51,940 nt of DNA from Rhizobium sp. Q54 (lineage in GTDB: Bacteria; Pseudomonadota; Alphaproteobacteria; ATCC43930; CGMCC-115725): contig CAMATN010000019.1 of assembly GCA_945861155.1 (NCBI GenBank), positions 1 through 51,940 of the forward strand. The letters are read 5' to 3'. Under the pieces are notes generated by a model. That model did not search any database. It had not been told where the DNA came from and saw only the letters and a program-made list of their open reading frames with translations. A program made the translations under genes and the position numbers. Shown here piece after piece: positions 8,660-18,043 of this stretch. Each line of letters starts with the position of its first letter. The first letter of the stretch is position 1.

Positions 8660-10990
8660 TCACAGCGCGGCGGTGCGTAGACGCAGCGCGTTGCCGATGA
8701 CGAGGACCGAACTCAAGCTCATCGCGGCGCTCGCGATCATCGGGTTCAGCAGCAGCCCGAACGCCGGGTACAGCACGCCTGCCGCGATCGGCACCGCCAG
8801 CGCGTTGAACACGAAGGCGAAGAACAGGTTTTGCCGGATGTTGCGCATCGTCACCCGGCTGAGCCGCCGCGCCCTGACGATCCCGCGCAGATCGCCACCG
8901 ATCAGGGTGACCGCGGCGCTTTCGATCGCCACATCGGCGCCGGTGCCCATCGCGATGCCGACTTGGGCTTGCGCCAGGGCCGGTGCGTCGTTGATGCCGT
9001 CGCCGGCCATCGCGACAAAGCGGCCCTCGTCCTGGAAGCGCTTGATCGCAGCGGCTTTCTGGTCGGGCAGAATCTCGGCGACGACATCCTCGATCCCCAG
9101 CTTACGGGCCACCGCGGCGGCGGTGACCCGGCTGTCGCCGGTCAGCATCACGACCCGGATGCCCTCGTCGCGCAGCGCTTGCAGGGCGCCAATCGCGCTG
9201 TCCTTGATCGGATCGGCGACGGACACCAGCCCGGCGGCGCTTCCGTCGACCGCGACCAGCATCACCCCCTGACCGTCCTTCCGCAACGCGTCCGCCGCTT
9301 CGGGCAGCCCAGCCGGGTCGATCGCGAGCGCCTCGAACAGCGCCGTGTTGCCGACCGCGATCCGCTTGCCGTCGATCGTCCCGACCACGCCCTTGCCGAT
9401 CTGGGCGCTAAACTCCGACGCCGCCATTAGGGTGAGGCCGCGCGCCTCGGCGCCCTTGACGATCGCCGCCGCCAGCGGGTGCTCGCTGCCGCGCTCCAGG
9501 CTGGCGACGAGCTGCAACAAACCGTTTTCGTCGAACCCCGCGAGCGGCGTGACGCCGACCAGACGCGGCTTGCCCTCGGTCAGCGTGCCGGTCTTGTCGA
9601 CGACGAGCGTGTCGACCTTTTCGAGCAATTCGAGCGCCTCGGCGTTGCGCACCAGAACCCCGGCCCGCGCGCCGTGCCCGGTGCCGACCATGATCGACAT
9701 CGGGGTCGCCAGCCCGAGCGCGCAGGGGCACGCGATGATCAGCACCGCGACCGCGTTGACGAGCGCGAACCCCATCGCCGGCGGCGGCCCGAAGATCGAC
9801 CAGGCGATAAAGGCAATGACCGCGATCGCCACGACGGCCGGCACAAACCACCCCGCGATGATATCGACGAGGCGCTGGATCGGGGCGCGCGAGCGCTGCG
9901 CCTCGGCGACCATGTGGACGATTCGGGCGAGCATCGTGTCGCTGCCGACCCGCTCGGCCCGCATCACAAAGCTGCCGGTGGCATTGATTGTGGCCCCGGT
10001 GACCTTGTCGCCCGGCGATTTCTCGGCCGGCACCGGCTCACCGGTGATCATCGATTCGTCGACGCTGCTGTGGCCCTCGACGACGATGCCATCGACCGGC
10101 ACCTTCTCGCCGGGGCGGACCCGCAGATTGTTGCCGGGCACGATTTCGTCGAGCGGGATGTCGTGCTCGGAGCCATCCGCACGTACGACGCGCGCCTCTT
10201 TCGGCGCCAGATCGAGCAGCGCCCGAATCGCGCCGCTGGTTGCCGAGCGGGCGCGCAATTCGAGCATCTGGCCAAGCAGGACCAGGGTCACGATGACCGC
10301 GGCCGCCTCGAAATAGAGCGGCACCTCGCCATGCGGGGTTCGAAACGAGGCGGGGAAAATGTCCGGCGCAAGCGCGGCGACGACGCTATAGAGATAGGCC
10401 ACCCCGGTTCCGAGCGCGATCAGGGTGAACATGTTCAGGTGGCGGGTAGCGAGCGACGCCCAGCCGCGCTCAAAGAACGGCCAGCCGCACCACAATACCG
10501 CCATTGTGCCGAGCCCGAGCTGAACCCAGACCGCGACCCGCGGCGCGATCACCGCATCGAGCGCATGCTTGGCCAGATGATCGGCCATCGCGATCGACAT
10601 CAGCGGGATCGACAGAACGAGGCCGACCCAAAACCGCCGCGTCATGTCGCGCAGCTCGGGATTTGCCGCTTCCGCCCCGGTCGGACTCATCGGTTCGAGC
10701 GCCATGCCGCAGATCGGGCAGGCGCCGGGTTTGTCCCGGATGATCTGCGGATGCATCGGGCAGGTCCATGCCGTCTCGCCGGCAGGAGCCTGTGGCGCCG
10801 GCTCGGGCTGGGCCGGCTCGGTTCGGGTATAGCGGTCCGGTTCGGCGACGAAGCGGTCGCGGCATCGGGCGCTGCAAAAATAATGGCGAATCCCGGCATG
10901 CTCGGCGCGATGCGGCGTCGTAGCCGGATCGACGTTCATGCCGCATACCGGATCGCGCCGAATTGTCTGAAGCGCGGGTGTCTCAGGCAC
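8660..10990 (-). CDS. copA: Copper/silver-translocating P1B-type ATPase
   Basis: A 776-residue inner-membrane ATPase that exports Cu(I)/Ag(I). Instead of the usual N-terminal CXXC HMA domains it begins with a YHS-type metal site ([10 protein letters not shown] ... [12 protein letters not shown], residues ~11-55) and a heavy-metal-binding segment ([20 protein letters not shown], ~77-96). The core has the metal-channel CPC motif ([12 protein letters not shown]), phosphorylation site DKTGTLTEG, the HP-locus SEHPLA, and hinge [12 protein letters not shown]. First gene of a two-gene operon with the CusF-like lipoprotein; divergent from the flavin reductase. The symbol is by family and could equally be silP/actP. 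Confidence 0.9.
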   Translation of the reverse strand: MPETPALQTIRRDPVCGMNVDPATTPHRAEHAGIRHYFCSARCRDRFVAEPDRYTRTEPAQPEPAPQAPAGETAWTCPMHPQIIRDKPGACPICGMALEPMSPTGAEAANPELRDMTRRFWVGLVLSIPLMSIAMADHLAKHALDAVIAPRVAVWVQLGLGTMAVLWCGWPFFERGWASLATRHLNMFTLIALGTGVAYLYSVVAALAPDIFPASFRTPHGEVPLYFEAAAVIVTLVLLGQMLELRARSATSGAIRALLDLAPKEARVVRADGSEHDIPLDEIVPGNNLRVRPGEKVPVDGIVVEGHSSVDESMITGEPVPAEKSPGDKVTGATINATGSFVMRAERVGSDTMLARIVHMVAEAQRSRAPIQRLVDIIAGWFVPAVVAIAVIAFIAWSIFGPPPAMGFALVNAVAVLIIACPCALGLATPMSIMVGTGHGARAGVLVRNAEALELLEKVDTLVVDKTGTLTEGKPRLVGVTPLAGFDENGLLQLVASLERGSEHPLAAAIVKGAEARGLTLMAASEFSAQIGKGVVGTIDGKRIAVGNTALFEALAIDPAGLPEAADALRKDGQGVMLVAVDGSAAGLVSVADPIKDSAIGALQALRDEGIRVVMLTGDSRVTAAAVARKLGIEDVVAEILPDQKAAAIKRFQDEGRFVAMAGDGINDAPALAQAQVGIAMGTGADVAIESAAVTLIGGDLRGIVRARRLSRVTMRNIRQNLFFAFVFNALAVPIAAGVLYPAFGLLLNPMIASAAMSLSSVLVIGNALRLRTAAL

Positions 10991-11022
10991 GGACCTTACC
11001 CATTCCTCTCACGAACGCGCCG

Positions 11023-11057
11023 TTGACGGACGACAGGGAGCAGGATTTGTATTCCTG
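11023..11057 (+). promoter_or_regulatory. Candidate promoter overlapped by an inverted repeat
   Basis: TTGACG (11023-11028) is followed after 17 bp by TTTGTA (11046-11051), a fair sigma-70 pattern reading toward the flavin reductase. The -10 lies inside CAGGA-N7-TCCTG (11041-11057), which may be an operator. The region is the divergent gap between the copper ATPase and the reductase. Prediction by eye only. Confidence 0.3.
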
Positions 11058-11135
11058 TAGCGGCTGGCGCGGCGATAAATTCTCACTATGCTGCGCGCGC
11101 CGCGAAATGATCGCGGCGACGGCGGAGAATTGGCC

Positions 11136-11780
11136 ATGCATTTCGACCTGGCGGCGATCCCGGAGCGGGATGCCTACAAGCTGTTGATCAGCACCGTGGT
11201 GCCGCGGCCGATCGCGCTGGTGACGACGGTCGATGCCGCCGGCCGAATCAATGCGGCGCCGTTCAGCTTCTTCAACGCGGTCAGCTCGGTGCCGCCGGTG
11301 GTCGTCCTCGGCATCAGTCCGGGCGATCCCAGTTCTGCCGGCGACGGCTACAAGGATACCGAGCGCAACATCCGCGATACCGGCGAGTTCGTCGTCAATC
11401 TGGTCGACGAGGCGATCGCCGAGCGCATGAATGTCTGCGCCGTCGATTTCCCGACCGAGATCGGCGAGCTCGAACACGCTGATCTCCACCCCGTCGCCTC
11501 GGTCGGCATCCGCCCGCCGCGCATCGCCGAGTCGCCGGTCAGCTTTGAATGCGAGCGCATCACCGGCCTGTCGCTCGGCGCGGGCTCGATGCTCGAAATC
11601 GGGCGGGTGATCCATATCCATATCCGCGACGATCTGGTCGATCCCGAGCGCTATTACGTCGCGACCGAGAAGATGCGCCTCGTTGGCCGCATGCACGGCC
11701 GCGGCTGGTATGCCCGCACCAGCGATTTGTTTCTGATGGACCGGATGAGCCTGGCCGAATGGAAAGACGGCAAGCGATGA
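11136..11780 (+). CDS. Flavin reductase family protein (FMN-binding split barrel)
   Basis: A 214-residue protein of the flavoredoxin/flavin-reductase family, which binds FMN in a split barrel and transfers electrons or reduces flavin for a partner oxygenase. Typical blocks are YKLLISTVVPRPIALVTTVD, INAAPFSFFNAVSSVPPVVV and DTGEFVVNLVD. The ATG at 11136 has GGCGGAG upstream and gives the usual family N-terminus (MHFDLAAIPERDAYKLL). The last bases overlap the next ORF by 4 nt (ATGA), implying co-translation. Confidence 0.85.
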   Translation: MHFDLAAIPERDAYKLLISTVVPRPIALVTTVDAAGRINAAPFSFFNAVSSVPPVVVLGISPGDPSSAGDGYKDTERNIRDTGEFVVNLVDEAIAERMNVCAVDFPTEIGELEHADLHPVASVGIRPPRIAESPVSFECERITGLSLGAGSMLEIGRVIHIHIRDDLVDPERYYVATEKMRLVGRMHGRGWYARTSDLFLMDRMSLAEWKDGKR

Positions 11781-12325
11781 GCCTGCGCCGGAGTTTTCGG
11801 CTAGCGGCGCTCGTCACGGGCATGGTGCTCGGCCTCGCTCTGGCGGGCAATTCCGTCCACGCGGTCGAGCCGCCCCCCGGCTCGCGGAACTTCAGGGCGC
11901 CGACCGGCGTGCCCAATTACTTCAGCAACGAAAGCGGCTCCTTTCAAGGCGGCGCCAATGCGCCGGCGCGTCTGCCGGTCGCGGTCATCGCCGCGCCTGC
12001 CTTTGCGGCGCCGCCCCCGAGCAGCGACAGCGTTGCGCCGGCGCGTCAGATGGCTCGCCAGCGCCCCGGCCAACGGGCGAGCGGGAAGCGCGCCGTCAAG
12101 AACGCCGGCAAGGACGCGGCGAGAGGGCGGCAGCGGATCAAGCTGGCCCGCGGCAAGGCGATACCGTCGCGGCACGCGGCCCAGGCGAGCGCGCCGCGAC
12201 GCGGCACGACCGCGCGGGCGTCGGCGAGATCGGCTTCCGGCAAATCCGTCGCCTCCCGCGGCCGAGCCGCGCCAGGCCCGGTCATGGCGTCCCAGGGCAA
12301 GCACGCCGCCCGCACTGGCCGCTGA
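11777..12325 (+). CDS. Basic secreted protein of unknown function
   Basis: A 182-residue protein with a signal peptide (LAALVTGMVLGLALAGNSVHA) and a mature part of low complexity. Residues ~90-182 are rich in Arg, Lys, Ala, Ser and Gly (calculated pI would be very high) and have no recognisable domain. Its ATG overlaps the reductase stop, so it is probably translated by coupling. Unrecognised; it may bind an acidic polymer or simply be a poorly constrained exported protein. Confidence 0.6.
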   Translation: MSLRRSFRLAALVTGMVLGLALAGNSVHAVEPPPGSRNFRAPTGVPNYFSNESGSFQGGANAPARLPVAVIAAPAFAAPPPSSDSVAPARQMARQRPGQRASGKRAVKNAGKDAARGRQRIKLARGKAIPSRHAAQASAPRRGTTARASARSASGKSVASRGRAAPGPVMASQGKHAARTGR

Positions 12326-12385
12326 TCGGGCCGCTGATCGGGCCGGATTGGACAGAGCCCGGCGCCGCGCCCTATAAGCGGCGCC

Positions 12386-13222
12386 ATGGGCACGATCGCG
12401 TTCTTCAAGATGCATGGGCTCGGCAACGATTTTGTCGTCCTCGATTCGCGCCGCACGCCGATCGCGATCGACGAAGCGGCGGCCCGCGCGCTCGCCGATC
12501 GCCATACCGGCATCGGCTGCGACCAGCTGATCGTGATCGAGCCGCCCCGCCTGCCGCAGGCGCACGTGTTCATGCGCATCTTCAATCCCGACGGCAGCGA
12601 GGCCGAGGCCTGCGGCAATGCCAGCCGTTGCGTCGCCGCGCTGATCGGCGAGGAGAGCGGGGCCGACAGGGTGCGGCTCGAAACCCTCGCCGGGCTGCTC
12701 GACGCCGAAATGCTAAGCGACGGGCGGGTCGCGGTCGATATGGGGCCGGCCCGCACCGATTGGCGCGACATCCCGCTGGCCCGGACGATGGACACGCTGG
12801 CGGTCGATGTGGCGGCCGGGCCGCTCGCCGGCCCGGTCTGCACCAATATCGGCAACCCGCACGCGACGTTCTTTGTCGCCGATGCCGATTCGGTCGATTT
12901 GGCCACGCTCGGGCCCGTTCTCGAACACGACGCCCTCTTTCCCGAGCGCGCCAATATCGGGGTCGCGACGGTTCGGAGTCGCGAGCGGATCCGGCTGCGC
13001 GTTTGGGAGCGCGGCGCCGGCATCACCCGTGCCTGCGGCAGCGGCGCCTGCGCCGCGCTGGTCGCCGCGCATCGCCGCGGGCTGACCGGCCGGCGGGCGA
13101 CGGTCATGCTCGACGGGGGCGATCTCGACATTCGTTGGCGCGACGACTTGCATGTCGTGATGACCGGACCGGCGACGCTCGCCTTCAAGGGCAGCTTCGA
13201 CGCGGCGCTGATCGGCCGGTAA
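12386..13222 (+). CDS. dapF: Diaminopimelate epimerase
   Basis: A 278-residue PLP-independent racemase that interconverts LL- and meso-diaminopimelate for lysine and peptidoglycan synthesis. The two catalytic cysteines are Cys76 (EACGNASRC) and Cys217 (RACGSGACA); MHGLGNDFVVLD at the N-terminus and NIGNPHATFF are family signatures. Length is normal. First gene of a tight dapF-mtaB-ftsY operon (4-bp gap to mtaB), an order common in Alphaproteobacteria. Confidence 0.96.
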   Translation: MGTIAFFKMHGLGNDFVVLDSRRTPIAIDEAAARALADRHTGIGCDQLIVIEPPRLPQAHVFMRIFNPDGSEAEACGNASRCVAALIGEESGADRVRLETLAGLLDAEMLSDGRVAVDMGPARTDWRDIPLARTMDTLAVDVAAGPLAGPVCTNIGNPHATFFVADADSVDLATLGPVLEHDALFPERANIGVATVRSRERIRLRVWERGAGITRACGSGACAALVAAHRRGLTGRRATVMLDGGDLDIRWRDDLHVVMTGPATLAFKGSFDAALIGR

Positions 13223-13226
13223 GACG

Positions 13227-14504
13227 ATGCCGGTCGTTGACATCATCACCTTCGGCTGCCGCCTCAATGCGTTCGAAAGCGACATCATCCGCCGCGCGGC
13301 CGACAGCGCCGGGCTCGGCGACGCGGTCATCGTCAACACCTGCGCGGTGACCGCCGAGGCCGAGCGCCAGGCGCGCCAGGCGATCCGGCGGGCGCGGCGC
13401 GAGCGCCCCGGCGCCCGGATCATCGTCACCGGCTGCGCCGCGACCCTGGCGCCCGAGCGCTATGCCGCGCTCGACGGGGTCGACCTCGTGCTCGACAATG
13501 ACGCGAAGCTCAGGGTCGAGAGCTATGTGACGGAAACCCCCACCCCAACCCTCCCCCGCCTGCGGGGGAGGGAGGGGCCCGCGCCGCAGGCGTGGGAGGG
13601 TGGGGGCTTACCGGGTGAGGGTGCCCGTCCCCGCGCGCGCGCCTATTTGCAGGTACAGCAGGGCTGCGACCATCGCTGTACGTTCTGCATCATTCCCTAT
13701 GCGCGGGGGCCGAGCCGCTCGGTCCCGCTCGCCGCGATCGTCGACGACGCGCGGCGTCTCGTCGTGAGCGGGGTTCGCGAGATCGTGCTGACCGGGGTCG
13801 ATTTGACCGCCTATGGCGCCGATTTGCCGGAGCGCCCGAGCCTTGGCCGGATGGCGCGCCATCTGCTCGCCGCCGTGCCCGAGTTGAGGCGCCTGCGACT
13901 CTCCTCGCTCGATCCGAGCGAGATCGACGAGCCTCTTTGGCAGCTCCTCGGCGATGACCCGCGGCTGATGCCGCATCTGCATTTGTCGCTGCAGGCCGGC
14001 GACGATTTGATCCTGAAGCGCATGAAGCGCCGGCACAGCCGCGCCCAGGCGATCGCGGCGGTGCGGCGGGCCCGTGCAACGCGCCCCGAGATCGCAATCG
14101 GCGCCGACCTGATCGCCGGTTTTCCGACCGAGACCGAGGAAATGTTTCAGCATAGCCTCAATCTGGTTGGCGAATGCGGCATCGCCTTCCTGCACGTATT
14201 TCCGTACAGCCCGCGTCCCGGCACCCCGGCGGCGCGGATGCCGCAGCTCGACCCGGCGCTGGTGCGCGAGCGCGCCGCCCGGTTGCGCGCCGCCGGCGCG
14301 GCGGCGCTCGAAGCCGAGCTGAGCCGCCGGCTCGGCAGCGAGAGCGATGTCCTGGTCGAAGGCTCCGGCAAGGGCCGGGCCGATTGCTATGCCGGGGTGC
14401 GCTTTGAGGATGCGGCGGAGATCGGGGCGGCGCAGATCGGGTCGGTGCGGCGGATGCGCTTTGTCGCCGTCGGCTTCCCCAACCTGATCGGAGTGGCGGC
14501 ATGA
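13227..14504 (+). CDS. mtaB: tRNA t6A37 methylthiotransferase MtaB, with in-frame repeat insertion
   Basis: A 425-residue radical-SAM enzyme that adds a methylthio group to t6A37 of tRNA. The N-terminal MTTase domain carries Cys11 (FGCRLNAFE), Cys39 (NTCAVT) and Cys70 (VTGCAA) for one iron-sulfur cluster; the radical-SAM cluster uses Cys147, 151 and 154 (CDHRCTFCIIPYARG). Residues ~104-128 (TPTPTLPRLRGREGP onward) are encoded by a GC-rich palindromic repeat inserted in frame in the linker between the two domains, so the enzyme may still fold. Overlaps ftsY by 4 nt. Confidence 0.93.
   Translation: MPVVDIITFGCRLNAFESDIIRRAADSAGLGDAVIVNTCAVTAEAERQARQAIRRARRERPGARIIVTGCAATLAPERYAALDGVDLVLDNDAKLRVESYVTETPTPTLPRLRGREGPAPQAWEGGGLPGEGARPRARAYLQVQQGCDHRCTFCIIPYARGPSRSVPLAAIVDDARRLVVSGVREIVLTGVDLTAYGADLPERPSLGRMARHLLAAVPELRRLRLSSLDPSEIDEPLWQLLGDDPRLMPHLHLSLQAGDDLILKRMKRRHSRAQAIAAVRRARATRPEIAIGADLIAGFPTETEEMFQHSLNLVGECGIAFLHVFPYSPRPGTPAARMPQLDPALVRERAARLRAAGAAALEAELSRRLGSESDVLVEGSGKGRADCYAGVRFEDAAEIGAAQIGSVRRMRFVAVGFPNLIGVAA
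13537..13610. repeat. GC-rich palindromic repeat inside mtaB
   Basis: The segment reads CCCCCACCCCAACCCTCCCC, a hairpin CCCTCCCCCGC/GCGGGGGAGGG, then GGAGGGGCCC and GTGGGAGGGTGGGGGCTTA. The left part matches the complement of 22454-22494 and the right part the complement of 22367-22430, so it belongs to the same family as those intergenic copies. Confidence 0.88.
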
Positions 14505-15589
14505 GGTTCTGGCGGCGCGGCGTGCCGCGCGATGCCTCCGAGGATACCGACACGGCCGCTCCCGAGGCCGCCGAAATCGCCATGGCAGAAGTCGCCGCGC
14601 CGGAGTCGACCGTCGCCAGCGATCCGCGGCTGGTGCCGGCGGTCGAGGCCTCGGCCGAAACCGCCGGGCCGCGCGCCTGGTTCGGCCGTCTGCGCGCCGG
14701 CCTGTCGCGCAGCTCGGAGCGGCTGACCGAGGGCATCAACACGATCTTCGCCCGCCGCCGGCTCGATGACGCGGCGCTCGGCGAGCTTGAGGATCTGCTG
14801 ATCGCCAGCGACATGGGCACCGGCGTCGCCGCTGAAATCGTCGAGGCGCTGCGCAAATCCCGCTTCAACCAGGAGGTGTCGCCCGAGGAAATCCGCGCGG
14901 CGCTGGCCGAGGAGGTGATCCGGCTGGTCGAGCGGGTGCAGAGACCGCTGCGCGTCGATCTCGCGAAAAAGCCGTTCGTCATGCTGGTGATCGGGGTCAA
15001 CGGCAGCGGCAAGACGACGACGATCGGCAAGCTCGCCAAGCAATATCGCGACGCCGGCCACAGCGTGATCCTCGCCGCCGGGGACACCTTTCGCGCCGCC
15101 GCGGTCGAGCAGCTGCAGGTCTGGGGCGAGCGCGCCGGGTGCCCGGTGCTGACCCGCCCGACCGGCTCGGACGCGGCCGGGCTTGCCTTCGACGCGCTGG
15201 CGCGAGCGCGCGCGGAGGGGACGGATGTGCTGCTGATCGACACCGCCGGGCGGCTGCACAACAAGGCCGATCTGATGGGCGAATTGCAGAAGATCGTGCG
15301 CGTCTTGAAGAAAGTCGACGTGGAGGCGCCGCACGCGGTGCTGCTGGTGCTCGACGCGACGGTCGGGCAGAACGCGCATGCCCAGGCCGAGATCTTCCGC
15401 GACATGGTCGGGGTCACCGGCATCGTGATGACCAAGCTCGACGGCACCGCCAAAGGCGGGGTCCTGGTGTCGTTGGCCGAGAAATACGGCATCCCGATCC
15501 ACGCGATCGGCATCGGCGAGGCGGCCGAGGATCTGCGCCCCTTCGACGCCCGCTCTTACGCCCGCAGCCTGGTCGGCATCGACGCCTGA
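14501..15589 (+). CDS. ftsY: Signal recognition particle receptor FtsY
   Basis: A 362-residue SRP GTPase that docks ribosome-SRP complexes to the Sec translocon. An acidic/Ala-rich N-terminal region (~1-60) leads into the helical N domain (RLDDAALGELEDLLIASDMG) and the G domain with P-loop GVNGSGKTTTIGKLA, DTFRAAAVEQLQVW, DTAGR and TKLDGTAKGG. Starts on the mtaB stop (ATGA overlap), indicating translational coupling. Confidence 0.96.
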   Translation: MRFWRRGVPRDASEDTDTAAPEAAEIAMAEVAAPESTVASDPRLVPAVEASAETAGPRAWFGRLRAGLSRSSERLTEGINTIFARRRLDDAALGELEDLLIASDMGTGVAAEIVEALRKSRFNQEVSPEEIRAALAEEVIRLVERVQRPLRVDLAKKPFVMLVIGVNGSGKTTTIGKLAKQYRDAGHSVILAAGDTFRAAAVEQLQVWGERAGCPVLTRPTGSDAAGLAFDALARARAEGTDVLLIDTAGRLHNKADLMGELQKIVRVLKKVDVEAPHAVLLVLDATVGQNAHAQAEIFRDMVGVTGIVMTKLDGTAKGGVLVSLAEKYGIPIHAIGIGEAAEDLRPFDARSYARSLVGIDA

Positions 15590-15602
15590 GCTGCGTAGGG
15601 AT

Positions 15603-15631
15603 TTGCGACAGCCGGGTCGGCATCTTATATA
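15603..15631 (+). promoter_or_regulatory. Predicted sigma-70-type promoter
   Basis: TTGCGA (15603-15608), a 17-bp spacer and TATATA (15626-15631) lie 45 bp before the ATG of the 68-residue gene. The AT-rich -10 stands out in this GC-rich window. Confidence 0.45.
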
Positions 15632-15675
15632 TCCAGCGATCCGGCTCTGCTGGCACAGCATTTGATGAGGCCGAC

Positions 15676-15882
15676 ATGTCCGCGTTGGAGTTCGTAAAAA
15701 AGCTGTGTCGAATAAGGCCCGTGCGCGCTAAGCCGGAGGAGCCGGACGACAGGCCCGGCGCGGATACGGCATCAAGGCCGAGCGTCAAACAAACCTCGCG
15801 AGACGAGACCGGATCGCTCTCTTATGTCCCCAAGCGCGGCGACGACTGGGGAACGGTCAGAAGGCCCTCCCCCAAAAAATAG
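15676..15882 (+). CDS. Small hydrophilic protein, unknown (68 aa)
   Basis: Starts MSALEFVKKLCRI and ends WGTVRRPSPKK; rich in Arg, Lys, Asp and Pro with no membrane segment or known motif. A good promoter pattern lies 45 bp upstream, and the four-helix membrane protein starts 50 bp downstream on the same strand, so the two may be one transcript. Short, and coding status rests mainly on start position, promoter and context. Confidence 0.5.
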   Translation: MSALEFVKKLCRIRPVRAKPEEPDDRPGADTASRPSVKQTSRDETGSLSYVPKRGDDWGTVRRPSPKK

Positions 15883-15932
15883 GGCCGACGTCAGGCTCCT
15901 CATGATAATTTGGATCGGGGAGAGTCACGCAC

Positions 15933-17108
15933 ATGCCCTTCGACTTGCGCGACGTGGATCGCGCTTCGGCCCAGTTCACTTTGGCCGCCGCGGCCGGGTA
16001 TGCCCCGAGCGAGCCCGAACAAACCTGCCTTGACCGAATTAACGGCCTCCTCACGATGCTCGCCGCGATCGCCGATGACGGCACGCCGCGGGGCGCGGAA
16101 GCCGTCAGCACACGCAACTACTGCCGGGAACAACTGCGCGCGCGCGCCCGTGAATTCGTCGCTGGGATGCTGGACGCCAATGAATTGTATCTGACGAGCT
16201 TTAAATACGAAGGCCGGTTCGAGGAACGCTTGGCGCGCATTCGCGCCGCGTCGATTGTTGTCAGCCCCTATCGCGATCCGAACCTCCCCGAAATGTATGT
16301 CGATATTCAGTACGATATCGGCCAGGGAATCACGACCAAGGAGCAACTCGACCTGAAGCGCGCGATCGACAAGGCCGTCACGGTCGTCAAGGTAGTTCTG
16401 GCCGGGAGTGGCTCCGACGCGGTCAAGCGGCACGAATACATTCGCGCGCTGGTGAGCATCGGCCGGGTTGGACTCCTCGAGGGCAATATCGATCTGGCGA
16501 AAAGCACGCTGGACACCTTGCAGGAGGAATTTGTCGCCCGCGAGGCCGCGCGGATCAAGAACAACTATGTGCGTCGTCTCGGTGCCTGGTCGATTTTATG
16601 CGTCGTTATCTTTGGATTGGCATATCTATACATTCGCGCCGAGGCGGTGGCGGGGAATGGCGCGATCGACTGGCGCCTATGGCTATTGCCCGAGAACGCC
16701 AACCCCGCGCATCCATTTGCCCTTTACCGGTTTCGCAATTTTTTCCTGCTCGCCATCGGCGCCTCGTTCAGCGCCTGGCTTGCTTTCCTGATCCGCCGCC
16801 CAACGCTCGAATTTACCGGCCTTGTCCAGCTCGATGACGACCTGCTGAACCCGGTCATCCGGGTGCTTTTCACGATCGGCCTCAGCTTTGTCGTCGGGCT
16901 CCTGTTCTGGACCGGACTGATCGCGATCACGATCGGGTCGTTCACGACCAATTTCGAGAACGCCGGGATGACCGCGATATTGATCGGAGTGTTTTGCGGC
17001 ATAGCATCCCGCGCGCTGGCTACCGCCGTTTCGCGCCGGGCGGAAGATTTCGCCGGCAATGTCGGCGCGAGCGCGGCCGCGCGGGCAGGGGCCGTCCCGG
17101 TGCCTTAA
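15933..17108 (+). CDS. Membrane protein with N-terminal cytosolic domain, unknown function
   Basis: A 391-residue protein. Residues 1-210 are soluble and mostly helical, with a heptad-like stretch at 185-212 (LAKSTLDTLQEEFVAREAARIK). Four hydrophobic segments follow at about 217-234, 269-287, 309-333 and 346-362, the second and third separated by an acidic loop (LVQLDDDLLNP). I do not recognise the family. The soluble-then-membrane order suggests a sensor or scaffold rather than a transporter, but this is inference. The start ATG at 15933 lies 50 bp after the preceding small gene; AT content is slightly higher than its neighbours. Confidence 0.65.
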   Translation: MPFDLRDVDRASAQFTLAAAAGYAPSEPEQTCLDRINGLLTMLAAIADDGTPRGAEAVSTRNYCREQLRARAREFVAGMLDANELYLTSFKYEGRFEERLARIRAASIVVSPYRDPNLPEMYVDIQYDIGQGITTKEQLDLKRAIDKAVTVVKVVLAGSGSDAVKRHEYIRALVSIGRVGLLEGNIDLAKSTLDTLQEEFVAREAARIKNNYVRRLGAWSILCVVIFGLAYLYIRAEAVAGNGAIDWRLWLLPENANPAHPFALYRFRNFFLLAIGASFSAWLAFLIRRPTLEFTGLVQLDDDLLNPVIRVLFTIGLSFVVGLLFWTGLIAITIGSFTTNFENAGMTAILIGVFCGIASRALATAVSRRAEDFAGNVGASAAARAGAVPVP

Positions 17109-17191
17109 ACGCGAGCCACGGGTCGGCGCTCGCGCCTCCCGAGGGCAGCCTCCGCCAAGCGATCCTCCGTCGACTCTTGCCGGCCGCGATA

Positions 17192-17914
17192 TCAGGCCGG
17201 CACTGGGATCGCGCGCTGGTTGTACATCCGCTTGCGGATCGCGGCGCGCTCCTCGTCGCTGATCGAGGCGGGGTCGGGCGGCAGATCGGTGCCGACCGCC
17301 ATGCCGCGCTTGACCGCCGGGCGTTCGCTCAATTCGTCGAACCAGCGCTGGAAATACTTGAACTCGCCGATGTCCTGGCCCTGCGCCTTCCAGTTGACGG
17401 TCCACGGATAGGAGATCATGTCGGCGATCGTGTACTCGTCGCCGCACAGATACTTGTTCTTGTAGAGGCGGTTGTTGAGGACGCCATAGAGCCGGTTGGC
17501 TTCGTCGGTGAAGCGGGCGATCGCATAGGTCAAATCGCCCGCCTCGGGTCCGGCGCGGCGGAAATGGCCGCATTCGCCGAGCTTGGGGCCTTGATTGGCC
17601 ATCTGCCACATGACCCATTGCGTCACGTCGTAGCGGCCGCGCAGATCCTGCGGCCAGAAGCGCCCGGCCTTTTCGGCGATATACATCATGATGGCGCCCG
17701 ATTCGAACACCGAGATCGGCGCGCCGCCGCCCTTGGGCTCGTGATCGACCATCGTCGGCATGCGGTGGTTCGGGTTCATCTTGAGGAATTCGGGGGTGAA
17801 CTGATCGCCACGCGCGATATTGCACGGGACGATTTTGTAGGGCAGACCGCATTCTTCGAGCAGAATCGTGACCTTCTTGCCGTTGGGCGTGGGCCAGTAA
17901 TGCAGGTCGATCAT
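17192..17914 (-). CDS. Glutathione S-transferase, Nu-class-like
   Basis: A 240-residue cytosolic protein with thioredoxin-like N-domain (IDLHYWPTPNGKKVTILLEE, residues 1-20) and helical C-domain (GDEYTIADMISYPWTVNW). The TPNGKK pattern and length match the YfcG/YghU (Nu) group, which have disulfide-bond reductase activity with glutathione. Two ATGs exist; the inner one (17914) has AAAGAGG about nine bases upstream and is preferred to 17923. Divergent from the GT4 gene. Confidence 0.85.
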   Translation of the reverse strand: MIDLHYWPTPNGKKVTILLEECGLPYKIVPCNIARGDQFTPEFLKMNPNHRMPTMVDHEPKGGGAPISVFESGAIMMYIAEKAGRFWPQDLRGRYDVTQWVMWQMANQGPKLGECGHFRRAGPEAGDLTYAIARFTDEANRLYGVLNNRLYKNKYLCGDEYTIADMISYPWTVNWKAQGQDIGEFKYFQRWFDELSERPAVKRGMAVGTDLPPDPASISDEERAAIRKRMYNQRAIPVPA

Positions 17915-18043
17915 CGTCAGCATCCTCTTTCGGCTGGAGGCGCCCGCGCGTGGCGGCGCAATTGGATTGTGGCCCGCGACACTAGCCGACAGGGGGGCGG
18001 CTGCCTAGCGCGACAAAGCCCGCCAGCGCCGCTCGCCGCCGGG

